NCBI GenBank assembly: GCA_036732755.1
Contig: DAINBU010000051.1
Location: 1-32,728, forward strand
Source of the DNA: DASRRB01 sp036732755
GTDB taxonomy: Bacteria; Planctomycetota; B15-G4; SIAN01
Direction: 5' to 3'
DNA: 32,728 nucleotides
Each line of letters starts with the position of its first letter. The stretch's first letter is position 1. This document shows positions 24,344 through 32,728 of this stretch, piece after piece. Under the pieces are notes generated by a model. That model saw only the letters and a program-made list of their open reading frames with translations. It was not told the origin of the DNA and did no database searches. The translations under genes and the position numbers were made by a program.

Positions 24344-25724
24344 CGCGGAGGGCCTCCACCGGGACGAGCCGCGCGGCGTAGAGCGACGGCAGCAGCGTGA
24401 AGAGGGTGCCGCAGACGACGGTCCCGAGCACGTACCAGGCGATGCGCTGCGGGTCGATCTGCGTCGGGAGCTGGCGGAACGCGAAGTAGCTCGGGTCGAA
24501 GAGGCGGAAGCCGGTCGCGGCGTGGACCGTGTCGAGGATCACGTTGAGCCAGTGCGTGAGGGCGAGGCCGACCACGATCCCGAGCACCGTCCCGGCCAGC
24601 GTGACGAGACCGCCGCAGAGCAGGAAGAGGCGCCCCGCGCGCCCCGGACTCGACCCCATCGCCGACAACACGCCGAGGTCGCGCGTCTTGAGCCGCACCA
24701 TCTGGTGCAGCGTCATGAAGAGGCTGAACGTCGCGACGACCACGACGAAGAACATCGCGACGTTCATGATCTTCCGCTCGTTCTCGACCGCGCCGAGCAG
24801 CAGGCCCTTCTGGTCGGTCCAGGAGACGATGCGCGCCGGCGCGACCACGTCCGCGAGGTCGGCGCGCAGCCGCTCGCGCAGCGCGACCGGCGTCGTGCCG
24901 GCGCGGCCGGCGACGGCGAGTCGGTCGGCGGCGGCGGCCACGCCGGCGAAGTCGGCGACCGGCGCGCGCGGCGCGAGGGCGTGCGTCACCTCGTAGTGGG
25001 GATCGAGCGCGATGAAGGTCCCGACGATCACGAACAGGCGCGAGCGCGCCGCGATCGTCTCGCCGTCGCCGATCGGCTTCTGCGTCAGCACCGAGATGAC
25101 GTTGCCGACGGTGAGTTCGCAGCGCAGCGCGAGCCGCTCGCCGAGGACCAGCGGGATCAGGTCGTCGTTGTAGCGGTACTCGGGGTCGACGCGGTCCTGC
25201 CATCCGGGGTCGTCGACGGAGAACTCGAACGGCCGGTCGACGCGGCGCACCTGCAGTCGGCAGACCTCGCGCGCGGACGCGAACAGCGGTTCGGAGAGGT
25301 AGGTGCAGCGGTCGTGCTGCAGGAAGGGGTCGAGGTCGACCACCTTGCGCTCGTCGTCGGGATCGAGGCCGAGCACCTCGATGAAGTAGTTGCCGTTGAT
25401 GCCGGGCAGTCCGATGCCCTGCGGCTTCTCGTGCATCGGAAAGTAGATGCACGGGACCTCGATGCGCGCCGAGACACCGCGCACGTCGGGCTCGGCGGCG
25501 ACGCGCGCGCGAATCGCCTCGAACGCGGCCGCGTCGAGGTCGCCGCGCTCGACGGTCACGTCGGGGGCGAGCGCGCGGATCATAGTGCGCTGCTGCCCGA
25601 GGAAGCCGTTCATCACCGAGTCGACCACGACGATCGCGGCGAGCCCGACCATCACGCTCGACATCGAGACGAGGTTGATCGGGCGCGCGATCAGGTAGCG
25701 CCAGGCGACGAGGAGGATGTCCAC
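24336..25724 (-). CDS. LolC/LolE-like ABC transporter permease (FtsX fold)
   Basis: A 462-residue permease: one N-terminal membrane segment (about 16-36, after WRYLIARP), a large periplasmic domain (about 40-320), and three C-terminal segments ending at LLPSLYAARLVPVEALRDE. This end motif and MVRLKTRDLGVLSAMGSSPG are hallmarks of the FtsX/LolC family. It starts at GTG 25724, 9 bp after the lysS stop, and overlaps the ATPase gene by 8 bp. LolC and LolE are not distinguishable here. As only one permease gene is present, the transporter would be a homodimer (LolF-like) or need a second permease elsewhere. The periplasmic domain has an extra roughly 40-residue charged stretch around 125-165 (LDPDDERKVVDLDPFLQHDR), which I cannot place. 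Confidence 0.83.
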   Translation of the reverse strand: MDILLVAWRYLIARPINLVSMSSVMVGLAAIVVVDSVMNGFLGQQRTMIRALAPDVTVERGDLDAAAFEAIRARVAAEPDVRGVSARIEVPCIYFPMHEKPQGIGLPGINGNYFIEVLGLDPDDERKVVDLDPFLQHDRCTYLSEPLFASAREVCRLQVRRVDRPFEFSVDDPGWQDRVDPEYRYNDDLIPLVLGERLALRCELTVGNVISVLTQKPIGDGETIAARSRLFVIVGTFIALDPHYEVTHALAPRAPVADFAGVAAAADRLAVAGRAGTTPVALRERLRADLADVVAPARIVSWTDQKGLLLGAVENERKIMNVAMFFVVVVATFSLFMTLHQMVRLKTRDLGVLSAMGSSPGRAGRLFLLCGGLVTLAGTVLGIVVGLALTHWLNVILDTVHAATGFRLFDPSYFAFRQLPTQIDPQRIAWYVLGTVVCGTLFTLLPSLYAARLVPVEALRDE

Positions 25725-25733
25725 GCCGGCGGT

Positions 25734-27224
25734 CTACCGCGCCGCCGCGGGCGGCGGCTCGGCTGGCGGCGGCTCGGGGGCGTCGGGCGGCAGCGGGCGG
25801 CGCAGCGGGAAGAGGATCGTGTCGCGGATCGAGAGGAATCCGCCGAGGACCATGCAGAGGCGGTCGATGCCGATGCCGAGCCCGCCGGCGGGCGGCATGC
25901 CGTGCTCGAGCGCGCGCACGTAGTCCTCGTCGACCTCGCCCGGCGCCCCGGGATCCTTGCTCGCGACCTGCGCCTCGAAGCGGGCGAGCTGCTCGACCGG
26001 ATCGTTCAGCTCGGAGAAGGCGTTCGCGAGCTCCCAGCCGTTCATGAAGAGCTCGAAGCGTTCGACCAGGTCGGGCCGGTCGGGACACGGCTTGGAGAGC
26101 GGCGAGATCGCCGTCGGGTAGAGCGTGACGAAGGTCGGCTGCACGAGGTTCGGCTCGACGCACGTCTCGAAGAGCGCCTCGAGGACCTTCCAGGCCGGCG
26201 CGCCGCGCACCTCCTTCAGGCCGAGCTCGTCGGCCTTGCGGCGCAGCGCGGCCTCGTCGTTCGCGTCGACCTGCGCGTGCTCGCCGACGAGCTCGTGGTA
26301 GGTCTTGCGCGCGAACGGGCCGTTGAGGTCGAGGGTGCGCTCGCCCAGCGTCGTCTTCCCGTCCTTGCAGTACGTCCGGGCGAGCGCGACGAAGAGCTCC
26401 TCGGTCAGGTCCATGACCGCGCGGTAGTCCACGTAGGCCCAGTAGAGCTCCATCATCGTGAACTCGGGGTTGTGGCGCGGCGAGATCCCCTCGTTGCGGA
26501 AGACGCGGCCGATCTCGAAGACCTTCTCGAAGCCCCCGACCAGCAGGCGCTTCAGGTAGAGCTCGGGCGCGATGCGCAGGTAGAGCTTCATGTCGAGCGA
26601 GTGGTGGTGCGTCACGAAGGGACGCGCCGCCGCGCCGCCCGCGATCGGGTGGAGCATCGGCGTCTCGACCTCGATGAACCCCCTCTCCGTCAGCAGCCGG
26701 CGCATCTCCTGGATCACGCGCGAGCGCAGCACGAAGCCCTGGCGCACCTCGGCGTTGGAGATCAGGTCGAGGTAGCGGTAGCGGTAGCGCAGCTCGATGT
26801 CGGTGAGCCCGTGCCACTTCTCGGGCGGCGAGCGCAGTGCTTTGGTGAGCAGCCGGACGCTCTCCGCGAAGACGGTCGGCTCGCCGCTCTTGCTGCGGCC
26901 GAGCTTGCCGGAGACGCCGAGGAAGTCGCCCTCGTCGACCATCTTCTTGACGAGGCGGTGGTCCGCCTCGCCGCAGGCGTCCTTCTTGACCATGATCTGC
27001 AGGCGGCCGGTCGCGTCGACGAGGTCGAAGAAGACGAGCTGGCCGAAGTCGCGGCGCGCCCCGACGCGGCCCGCCACCTGCACCGCGACCGGGGGCTGGG
27101 CGTCGACCTGCGGCAGCGCCGCGGCGACCTCGATGCGGCCTTCGAACTGGCGCGGGAACGGGTCGATTCCCTGCTGGCGCAACGCATCGAGCTTCTGGCG
27201 GCGATCGTCGAATGCGTCGGCCAA
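25734..27224 (-). CDS. lysS: Lysyl-tRNA synthetase, class II
   Basis: A 496-residue class II synthetase close to the E. coli length (505). There is an N-terminal OB-fold anticodon-binding domain (about 50-150, with VAGRVGARRDFGQLVFFDL), then the catalytic domain: GFIEVETPML (motif 1 region), VFRNEGISPRHNPEFTMME (motif 2), and GGLGIGIDRLCMVLGG (motif 3). It charges tRNA-Lys in the cytoplasm. I place the start at TTG 27224, because AGGAG (complement of 27233-27237) sits exactly 8 nt upstream and LADAFDDRRQKLDALR is the normal LysS N-terminus. An upstream in-frame TTG at 27302 would add 26 atypical residues. The C-terminus ends in an Ala/Pro tail. It heads the minus-strand unit with the LolCD-like pair. 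Confidence 0.94.
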   Translation of the reverse strand: MADAFDDRRQKLDALRQQGIDPFPRQFEGRIEVAAALPQVDAQPPVAVQVAGRVGARRDFGQLVFFDLVDATGRLQIMVKKDACGEADHRLVKKMVDEGDFLGVSGKLGRSKSGEPTVFAESVRLLTKALRSPPEKWHGLTDIELRYRYRYLDLISNAEVRQGFVLRSRVIQEMRRLLTERGFIEVETPMLHPIAGGAAARPFVTHHHSLDMKLYLRIAPELYLKRLLVGGFEKVFEIGRVFRNEGISPRHNPEFTMMELYWAYVDYRAVMDLTEELFVALARTYCKDGKTTLGERTLDLNGPFARKTYHELVGEHAQVDANDEAALRRKADELGLKEVRGAPAWKVLEALFETCVEPNLVQPTFVTLYPTAISPLSKPCPDRPDLVERFELFMNGWELANAFSELNDPVEQLARFEAQVASKDPGAPGEVDEDYVRALEHGMPPAGGLGIGIDRLCMVLGGFLSIRDTILFPLRRPLPPDAPEPPPAEPPPAAAR

Positions 27225-27232
27225 ACGCGGCT

Positions 27233-27237
27233 CTCCT
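27233..27237 (-). promoter_or_regulatory. Shine-Dalgarno deciding the lysS start
   Basis: AGGAG on the minus strand is separated by 8 nt from TTG 27224. It supports this non-ATG start over the more upstream TTG. Confidence 0.65.
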
Positions 27238-27335
27238 GCGACTTCTTCCCCGGTCGTCCCCGGGAAAAAGGGAACGCGCGAGTCTACGGCAGACGAATCC
27301 AATTCCGCTCACGGGCGCGTCCGGGGGGATCTACA

Positions 27336-27347
27336 CCTTTGCAAAGG
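27336..27347. promoter_or_regulatory. Perfect 12-bp palindrome overlapping a -35 element
   Basis: CCTTTGCAAAGG reads the same on both strands. It lies in the 296-bp divergent gap between lysS and the PEP-CTERM gene and covers the proposed -35 TTGCAA, as a repressor operator would. No second copy was seen in the window. Confidence 0.4.
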
Positions 27348-27366
27348 GAGCATTCTGGGTTATTGG
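27339..27366 (+). promoter_or_regulatory. Predicted sigma-70-type promoter for the PEP-CTERM lipoprotein gene
   Basis: TTGCAA (27339-27344), 16-nt spacer, TATTGG (27361-27366). The predicted transcript start near 27373 leaves a leader of about 150 nt. The same -35 and spacer occur before tig. Confidence 0.45.
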
Positions 27367-27520
27367 ATGGCGCCGAGAGAGTGCCCGGGCGCCCGCTCGG
27401 TCGAAGGCCCCCCGCGAAGCGCCCCGCTTCGAAACCTTCCCCCGCTCTCGGAATCAGATTCGGAAACGTTCGTCGAATGCGACACGCCGTCGCACTCGAT
27501 AAGCAGCCAGGGAGACGTCC

Positions 27521-27841
27521 ATGCGCCGCGGTCAGTGCGCACTCACCATCGCCTCACTCCTCGTCGCGCTCCTGCCTGCCTCCGGTTGCCAGCGCATGGG
27601 TCGCCAGCACCCGCTCGGTGAGAGCGTCGTGTCGGTGCCGCCGGTCGATCCGGGCGGCGGAGACGGCGACATCGGGCCGGACGGTCCGCCCGATGGCGGC
27701 GACGATGACCAGGGCGGTGGCGGCGGAGGGGGCGGCGGCGACGACCTGCAGGCGCCGGTGCCCGAGCCCGCGACGCTGATGCTGCTCGGTGGCGGGATCG
27801 CCGGCGTGGCGCTGCTGCGCCGCCGTCGGCGCAACCGCTAG
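27521..27841 (+). CDS. Small Gly/Asp-rich protein with both a lipobox and a PEP-CTERM sorting tail
   Basis: A 106-residue protein starting at ATG 27521 with GGGAG about 7 nt upstream. The N-terminus is a lipoprotein-like signal with LLPASGC (Cys23). The middle (about 40-78) is low-complexity Pro/Gly/Asp, including a run of nine Gly interrupted by nothing else (65-73). The C-terminus is a textbook PEP-CTERM signal: VPEP (80-83), hydrophobic TLMLLGGGIAGVALL, then RRRRRNR. Known role of such tails: recognition and cleavage by exosortase (EpsH/XrtA type), usually for surface or exopolysaccharide-associated proteins. No exosortase gene is in the window. A strong hairpin 33 bp downstream ends the unit. 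Function unknown; it has its own predicted promoter. Confidence 0.8.
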   Translation: MRRGQCALTIASLLVALLPASGCQRMGRQHPLGESVVSVPPVDPGGGDGDIGPDGPPDGGDDDQGGGGGGGGGDDLQAPVPEPATLMLLGGGIAGVALLRRRRRNR

Positions 27842-27873
27842 GTCGAACGACTTCGAATTCTCGCGGTGATTCC

Positions 27874-27914
27874 GATCGCCGCGACGCCGACCGCGAGGTC
27901 GCGTCGCGGCGATC
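27874..27914 (+). terminator. Very strong hairpin, likely terminator of the PEP-CTERM gene
   Basis: GATCGCCGCGACG (27874-27886) pairs perfectly with CGTCGCGGCGATC (27902-27914). Inside it, after one bulged C, CGACC (27888-27892) pairs with GGTCG (27897-27901) and closes a GCGA (GNRA-type) tetraloop. The stem totals 18 bp, followed by TTCGTTACC. It is a terminator or a structured RNA element. Confidence 0.7.
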
Positions 27915-27957
27915 TTCGTTACCCCGCTGTGCGCGTGCGCGACACGGCCGGGCGCGC

Positions 27958-27985
27958 TTGCAACGCAAGGCCACGCACCTAAGAT
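27958..27985 (+). promoter_or_regulatory. Predicted promoter of the tig-clpP-clpX-rlmN operon
   Basis: TTGCAA (27958-27963), 16-nt spacer, TAAGAT (27980-27985). It is the best sigma-70-like match in the window and predicts transcription from about 27991 with a leader of about 38 nt before tig. Confidence 0.65.
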
Positions 27986-28028
27986 CGCTCGACTTTCCTA
28001 ACCCGGTGCATCGGAGCGACTTAGAGAC

Positions 28029-29351
28029 ATGGCGTTCGAGGTCGAGACGCCCAACGAGACGCAGGCCAAGGTACGCATCCTCGTCCCCCCGGACGAGGTC
28101 GCCGGAGCCGTCGAACACGAGATCGGCCACCTGCGTGAGCGGGTGCAGGTGAAGGGCTTCCGGCCGGGCAAGGTCCCGCGCCAGATCCTGCAGAAGCGCT
28201 ACGGCGCCGAGGTCTCCGTCGAGATCGCCCGCCGCCTGATCGAGGGCGCGTACCGGGACGCCGTCACGCACCACCACCTCCATCCGATCGAGGCGCCGGT
28301 CCTCAAGGACGAGGACCTGAAGCCGAAGGAGGACGGCAGCCTCCGCATGGAGCTCGACCTCGAGATCGTCCCGCACTTCGAGGTCAAGGGCTACGACCGC
28401 TTCACGGTCACGCCGCCGCCGATCGAGCTGCGGGACGAGGACGTCGAGCGCGAGCTCGAGGGGCTGCGGCGCCAGAGCGCGACGACCGAGACGGTCGCCG
28501 ACGGCCTCACCGCGAACGGCGACGTCGTGATCGCCGACCTCGTGTTCCAGTTCCTCGACGGCAGCACGCTGCCGAAGTTCGAGAACCGGATCATCGACAC
28601 GGGCGCGGGCCTCGTCGACGGCGTCAAGTGCGAGGGGGCGATCGGCAAGTTCGCCGGCGCGAAGCGCGGCGACACGGTCAAGGTCACGCTGCAGCTCCCG
28701 GCCGAGTTCCCGATCGAGGAGCACCGCGGCAAGACGGCCGTCGTCGACTGCATCGTGAAGGACGTGCAGCGCATCGCGCTGCCCGACCTCGACTCCCCGG
28801 CGTTCCACGAGCGCCTCGGCGTGAAGGACCTCGCCGACCTCAGGGAGAAGCTGCGCGAGCGCCTGCTCGCGATGCTGCGCCAGCAACAAGAGAAGGCCGT
28901 CGAGGAGCTCTGCGTCGACCAGCTGCTCGAGCGCCACCCGTTCGCGGTGCCGCCCGGCTTCCTGCAGCGCGCCTGCGAGGCGGAGCGCGACCGCCTGCGC
29001 CACGACCTCGTGCAGCGCGGCGTGGCCGCCGTCGACGCCGACCGCCAGGTCCTCGAGCAGGAGGGCCGCATGCGCCAGTCCGTCGAGCGCCGCATCCGGG
29101 CCGCCGTCCTCCTCGACCGCATCGCGGAAAAGGAGCAGACGCAGGTCGCGGTCGAGGAGCTCGAGCAGCAGATCACCTACATGGCGCGCTCGTGGAACGT
29201 CGAGCCGCAGCGCCTCCTCGAACACTTCCAGAGCCAGGGGACGGTCCCGAAGATCGTCGACGACATCCGTCGGGCGAAGGTGCGCCAGCAGTTAAGGGCC
29301 GCCGCGAAGCCGGCCGAGAACGTCGCAGCGGGTTCGCCCGCCCCCGCGTGA
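28029..29351 (+). CDS. tig: Trigger factor, ribosome-associated chaperone / peptidyl-prolyl isomerase
   Basis: A 440-residue protein with the standard three-domain trigger factor layout. The ribosome-binding domain (1-115) carries the signature KGFRPGKVP (42-50) in the loop that contacts ribosomal protein L23. The PPIase/FKBP-like middle domain (about 150-245) has NGDVVIADLVFQ, and is followed by a long helical C-terminal arm (about 250-425) with RERLLAMLRQQQEKAVEE. It folds nascent chains at the exit tunnel. The tail is Ala/Pro-rich. The start is ATG 28029 with a weak purine tract (TTAGAG) upstream. It is first in a conserved tig-clpP-clpX order, transcribed from the promoter at 27958-27985; clpP begins 38 bp after its stop. 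Confidence 0.96.
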   Translation: MAFEVETPNETQAKVRILVPPDEVAGAVEHEIGHLRERVQVKGFRPGKVPRQILQKRYGAEVSVEIARRLIEGAYRDAVTHHHLHPIEAPVLKDEDLKPKEDGSLRMELDLEIVPHFEVKGYDRFTVTPPPIELRDEDVERELEGLRRQSATTETVADGLTANGDVVIADLVFQFLDGSTLPKFENRIIDTGAGLVDGVKCEGAIGKFAGAKRGDTVKVTLQLPAEFPIEEHRGKTAVVDCIVKDVQRIALPDLDSPAFHERLGVKDLADLREKLRERLLAMLRQQQEKAVEELCVDQLLERHPFAVPPGFLQRACEAERDRLRHDLVQRGVAAVDADRQVLEQEGRMRQSVERRIRAAVLLDRIAEKEQTQVAVEELEQQITYMARSWNVEPQRLLEHFQSQGTVPKIVDDIRRAKVRQQLRAAAKPAENVAAGSPAPA

Positions 29352-29389
29352 CCGACGGCCCGACGACGCCCAGGAACGGAGAGAACCCA

Positions 29390-30025
29390 GTGACCGCACC
29401 CCGCGCCGAGATCATCCCCAACCCGCCCTACGTCATCGAGAAGACCGGACGGGGCGAGCGCGCCTACGACATCTACTCGCGCCTGCTCGAGGACCGGATC
29501 ATCTTCATCGGCTCGTCGGTGAACGACTTCGTCGCGAACTCGATCGTCGCGCAGCTGCTGTTCCTGCAAAAGGAGAACAAGAAGCAGGACATCCACATGT
29601 ACATCAACAGCCCGGGCGGGTCGGTGACCGCGGGGCTCGCGATCTACGACACGATGCAGTTCGTCGAGTGCCCGATCTCGACGTGGTGCATCGGCCAGGC
29701 GTCCAGCATGGGCGCCGTCCTGCTCGCCGCCGGGACCAAGGGCAAGCGCTTCAGCCTCCCCCACTCGCGCGTCATGATCCACCAGCCGTGGGGCGGCGCG
29801 CGCGGCACCGCGGAGGACATCCGCATCCAGGCCCGCGAGATCAAGACGCTGAAGAAGCTCCTGATCGGCATCCTCGAGCGCCACACCGGCCGCGACGCCG
29901 CGAAGATCGAGGCCGACAGCGACCGCGACTACTTCATGTCGGGCCAGGAGGCGAAGGAGTACGGGCTCGTCGACGACGTGATCGAACCGGTCCGAGACGC
30001 GCCCGCCGACCCCAAGAAGAAGTGA
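29390..30025 (+). CDS. clpP: ATP-dependent Clp protease proteolytic subunit
   Basis: A 211-residue ClpP with a complete triad: Ser106 in GQASSMGA, His131 in SRVMIHQPWGG, and Asp180 in DRDYFMS, just before GLVDDVI. YINSPGGSVTAGLAIYDTMQ (71-90) builds the oxyanion/substrate strand. ClpP forms the two-ring proteolytic chamber fed by ClpX in the cytoplasm. The start is GTG 29390 with GGAG 8 nt upstream, giving the normal N-terminal IIPNPPYVIEKTGRGERAYD, including the axial-loop region. It ends in a Lys-rich tail. clpX follows after 2 bp, so the pair is co-translated. Confidence 0.97.
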   Translation: MTAPRAEIIPNPPYVIEKTGRGERAYDIYSRLLEDRIIFIGSSVNDFVANSIVAQLLFLQKENKKQDIHMYINSPGGSVTAGLAIYDTMQFVECPISTWCIGQASSMGAVLLAAGTKGKRFSLPHSRVMIHQPWGGARGTAEDIRIQAREIKTLKKLLIGILERHTGRDAAKIEADSDRDYFMSGQEAKEYGLVDDVIEPVRDAPADPKKK

Positions 30026-30027
30026 CG

Positions 30028-31320
<1,293 letters not shown>

Positions 31321-31327
31321 TCCCGCG

Positions 31328-32431
31328 GTGGCGCCCCCGCTCCCGTCGCTGACCGGCGTCCCGACCGAGCGCTTCGAGGCGCTCGCCGAGGAGCTCGGGG
31401 AGAAGCGCTTCGTCGGCCGCAACCTGATGCGCTGGGTCTTCCAGCGCCGCGCCGCGTCGTTCGACGCGATGACCGACCTCTCGCGCGGACTGCGCGAGCG
31501 GCTCGCGGAGCGCTTCGTCGTGCGCGGCAGCCGGATCGTCGCCGACCGCGCCGACCCCGGCGGCACGCGCGCCTTCGTCGTCGAGCTCGCCGACGGCAAG
31601 ACGATCGAGACGGTCCTCATCCCCGAGGAGGGGCGGCGCACCGTCTGCGTCTCGACGCAGGTCGGCTGCCCGGTCGCCTGCGTCTTCTGCGCGTCGGGCC
31701 TCGACGGGCTGCTCCGCAACCTGACCGCGGGCGAGATCGTCGAGCAGGTGCTGCACGTGCAGGACCGCCTCGCCGGCGACGAACCGCTCTCCAACGTGGT
31801 CGTCATGGGCATCGGCGAGCCGACCATGAACCTGACGAACCTCGCGCAGGCGCTCTCGACGTGGAACGACCCGCGCGGGCTGGGCATCGGGGCGCGCCGC
31901 ATCACCGTCTCCACGGTCGGCTACCCCAAGCGCGTCGACCGGCTGGCGGCGCTCGGGAAGGAGTTCGGCCTCGCGATCTCGCTCCACGCGCCGCGCCAGG
32001 ATCTGCGCGCGCGGCTCGTCCCGAACGCGGGGAAGATCCCGCTCGAGGAGGTGCTCGCCGCGGCGCGCCGCTACTTCGGCGCGACCGGCCGGCGCGTGAC
32101 CTTCGAATACGTCCTGATCGGAGGGCTCAACGCCTCGCCGCGCGAGGCGCGCGAGCTCGCGCAGCTCCTGCGCGGGCTGCCCTGCCACGTGAACCTGATC
32201 CCGGTCAACCCGGTGGACGGCCTGCCGTGGGTCCGCCCCGCACCCGACGAGATCGAGCGCTTCAAGGCGACGCTCCTCGCCGCGGGGATCGACGCCACGG
32301 TGCGCTGGCCGCGGGGCGACGGCATCGCCGCCGCGTGCGGGCAGCTGCGGCTGCACGTCGAAAAGGACCGCGGGGAGAAGGATCGCGAGCGCGGCGCCGG
32401 CGGCGCCGCCGCTACCACGCGCCCAGCGTGA
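31328..32431 (+). CDS. rlmN: Dual-specificity 23S rRNA / tRNA adenine-C2 methyltransferase RlmN
   Basis: A 367-residue radical SAM enzyme. CPVACVFC supplies the 4Fe-4S-binding cysteines C114, C118 and C121. The methyl-carrying Cys is C337 in AAACGQLR. MGIGEPTMN is the SAM-binding GxGEP-like motif, and ISLHAP and NLIPVNP are family hallmarks. Known reaction: methylation of C2 of A2503 in 23S rRNA and A37 in some tRNAs. The start is GTG 31328, 7 bp after clpX. A charged, low-complexity tail of about 25 residues follows the catalytic Cys region, and its last 20 bp overlap the end of the opposing PDZ-protein gene. Confidence 0.95.
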   Translation: MAPPLPSLTGVPTERFEALAEELGEKRFVGRNLMRWVFQRRAASFDAMTDLSRGLRERLAERFVVRGSRIVADRADPGGTRAFVVELADGKTIETVLIPEEGRRTVCVSTQVGCPVACVFCASGLDGLLRNLTAGEIVEQVLHVQDRLAGDEPLSNVVVMGIGEPTMNLTNLAQALSTWNDPRGLGIGARRITVSTVGYPKRVDRLAALGKEFGLAISLHAPRQDLRARLVPNAGKIPLEEVLAAARRYFGATGRRVTFEYVLIGGLNASPREARELAQLLRGLPCHVNLIPVNPVDGLPWVRPAPDEIERFKATLLAAGIDATVRWPRGDGIAAACGQLRLHVEKDRGEKDRERGAGGAAATTRPA

Positions 32432-32728
32432 CCTCGACGTCGCGGCGGGCGAGGCCGCGCAGGCAGCCGAGCACGGCCTTCGAGCCGGGCGCCGACGCCG
32501 CGAGCTCCTTGCCGAGGTCGTCCACGGTGCGCAGCGCGCGGCCGTTCCACTGGAGCAGCACGTCGTGCGGGACGATGCCGGCCGCGAGGGCCGGGCTCGC
32601 CTCGAAGACCTCGTCGACGACCACCGCGCCCGGCACGTCGAGCTGGCGCAGGAACTCCGGTTCGGCGAGGTCGCTCGCGCCGAGCCCGATCCAGGTCCGC
32701 GCGCGGCCGCTCGTCGGCGCCGCGACCT
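32412..32728 (-). CDS. PDZ-domain protein, C-terminal part only
   Basis: About 105 C-terminal residues enter from the right edge and stop at TAG (complement of 32412-32414). The sequence fits a PDZ domain: WIGLGASDL, then VPGAVVVDEVFEASPALAAG, IVPHDVLLQWNGRALRTVDD and a closing RRDVEVTLGAW strand. In bacteria such C-terminal PDZ domains belong mostly to HtrA/DegP-like serine proteases or site-2-type proteases. The catalytic part lies outside the window, so the class cannot be decided. An internal GTG at 32636 is not the true start because the frame stays open to the edge. It converges with rlmN and overlaps it by 20 bp. Confidence 0.75.
   Translation of the reverse strand, partial: VAAPTSGRARTWIGLGASDLAEPEFLRQLDVPGAVVVDEVFEASPALAAGIVPHDVLLQWNGRALRTVDDLGKELAASAPGSKAVLGCLRGLARRDVEVTLGAW

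Noticed and set aside
27225..27302. Upstream TTG at 27302 as the lysS start
   Set aside because: The added 26 residues are unlike LysS, and the AGGAG site fits TTG 27224 with ideal spacing.
27712..27746. Gly-codon run as an assembly artefact or frameshift site
   Set aside because: The frame stays open into a perfect PEP-CTERM tail, so the run is real coding sequence as given.

Overview
This is a GC-rich (roughly 70% by eye), densely coding bacterial chromosome segment with 24 protein genes, two of them cut by the window edges. I see no rRNA, tRNA, CRISPR array, insertion sequence or phage gene. The envelope is of the Gram-negative type: lipoprotein signals, a LolCDE-like ABC pair and periplasmic enzymes. 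The mix of DUF1573-type proteins, carboxypeptidase-regulatory-domain repeats, several sulfatase-fold proteins, a PEP-CTERM protein and a squalene/phytoene synthase is most like Planctomycetota or a neighbouring deep Gram-negative lineage. That placement is an inference from gene content. GTG and TTG starts are common (nine of 24 genes by my calls).

Left part (1-3580, minus strand): a tightly packed operon, transcribed right to left, of a secreted alpha/beta hydrolase, a squalene/phytoene synthase starting with a TTGA overlap, an isoprenylcysteine-methyltransferase-like membrane methyltransferase, and a crotonase running off the left edge. Divergent from it (3728-9482, plus strand) are a lipoprotein with two FKBP domains, a 998-residue membrane-anchored protein of about nine carboxypeptidase-regulatory-like repeats, and a secreted DUF1573-type protein. 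Hairpins separate these three genes.

Centre (9501-19720): four alkaline-phosphatase-superfamily proteins in about 10 kb. Three are annotated by fold as sulfatases, but all three carry Thr where sulfatases carry the Cys/Ser that becomes formylglycine. One of the three is fused to a multi-pass GT-C-type glycosyltransferase domain (1246 residues). The fourth is a PafA-like phosphomonoesterase. This is the most unusual part of the window.

Right-centre (19854-23053): an nfeD-floA-(small membrane protein) operon of membrane-microdomain type. The third gene carries a 15-bp tandem repeat encoding Pro-rich pentapeptides. Convergent to it (27224 down to 23081, minus strand) is lysS followed by an FtsX/LolC-like permease, a LolD-like ATPase and a small lipoprotein.

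Right end (27521-32728): a 106-residue protein with both a lipobox and a PEP-CTERM tail, a very strong hairpin, then a housekeeping operon tig-clpP-clpX-rlmN (ribosome-associated folding, ClpXP proteolysis, rRNA/tRNA methylation). The operon is preceded by a clear TTGCAA-N16-TAAGAT promoter. A PDZ-domain gene enters from the right and overlaps the end of rlmN by 20 bp.
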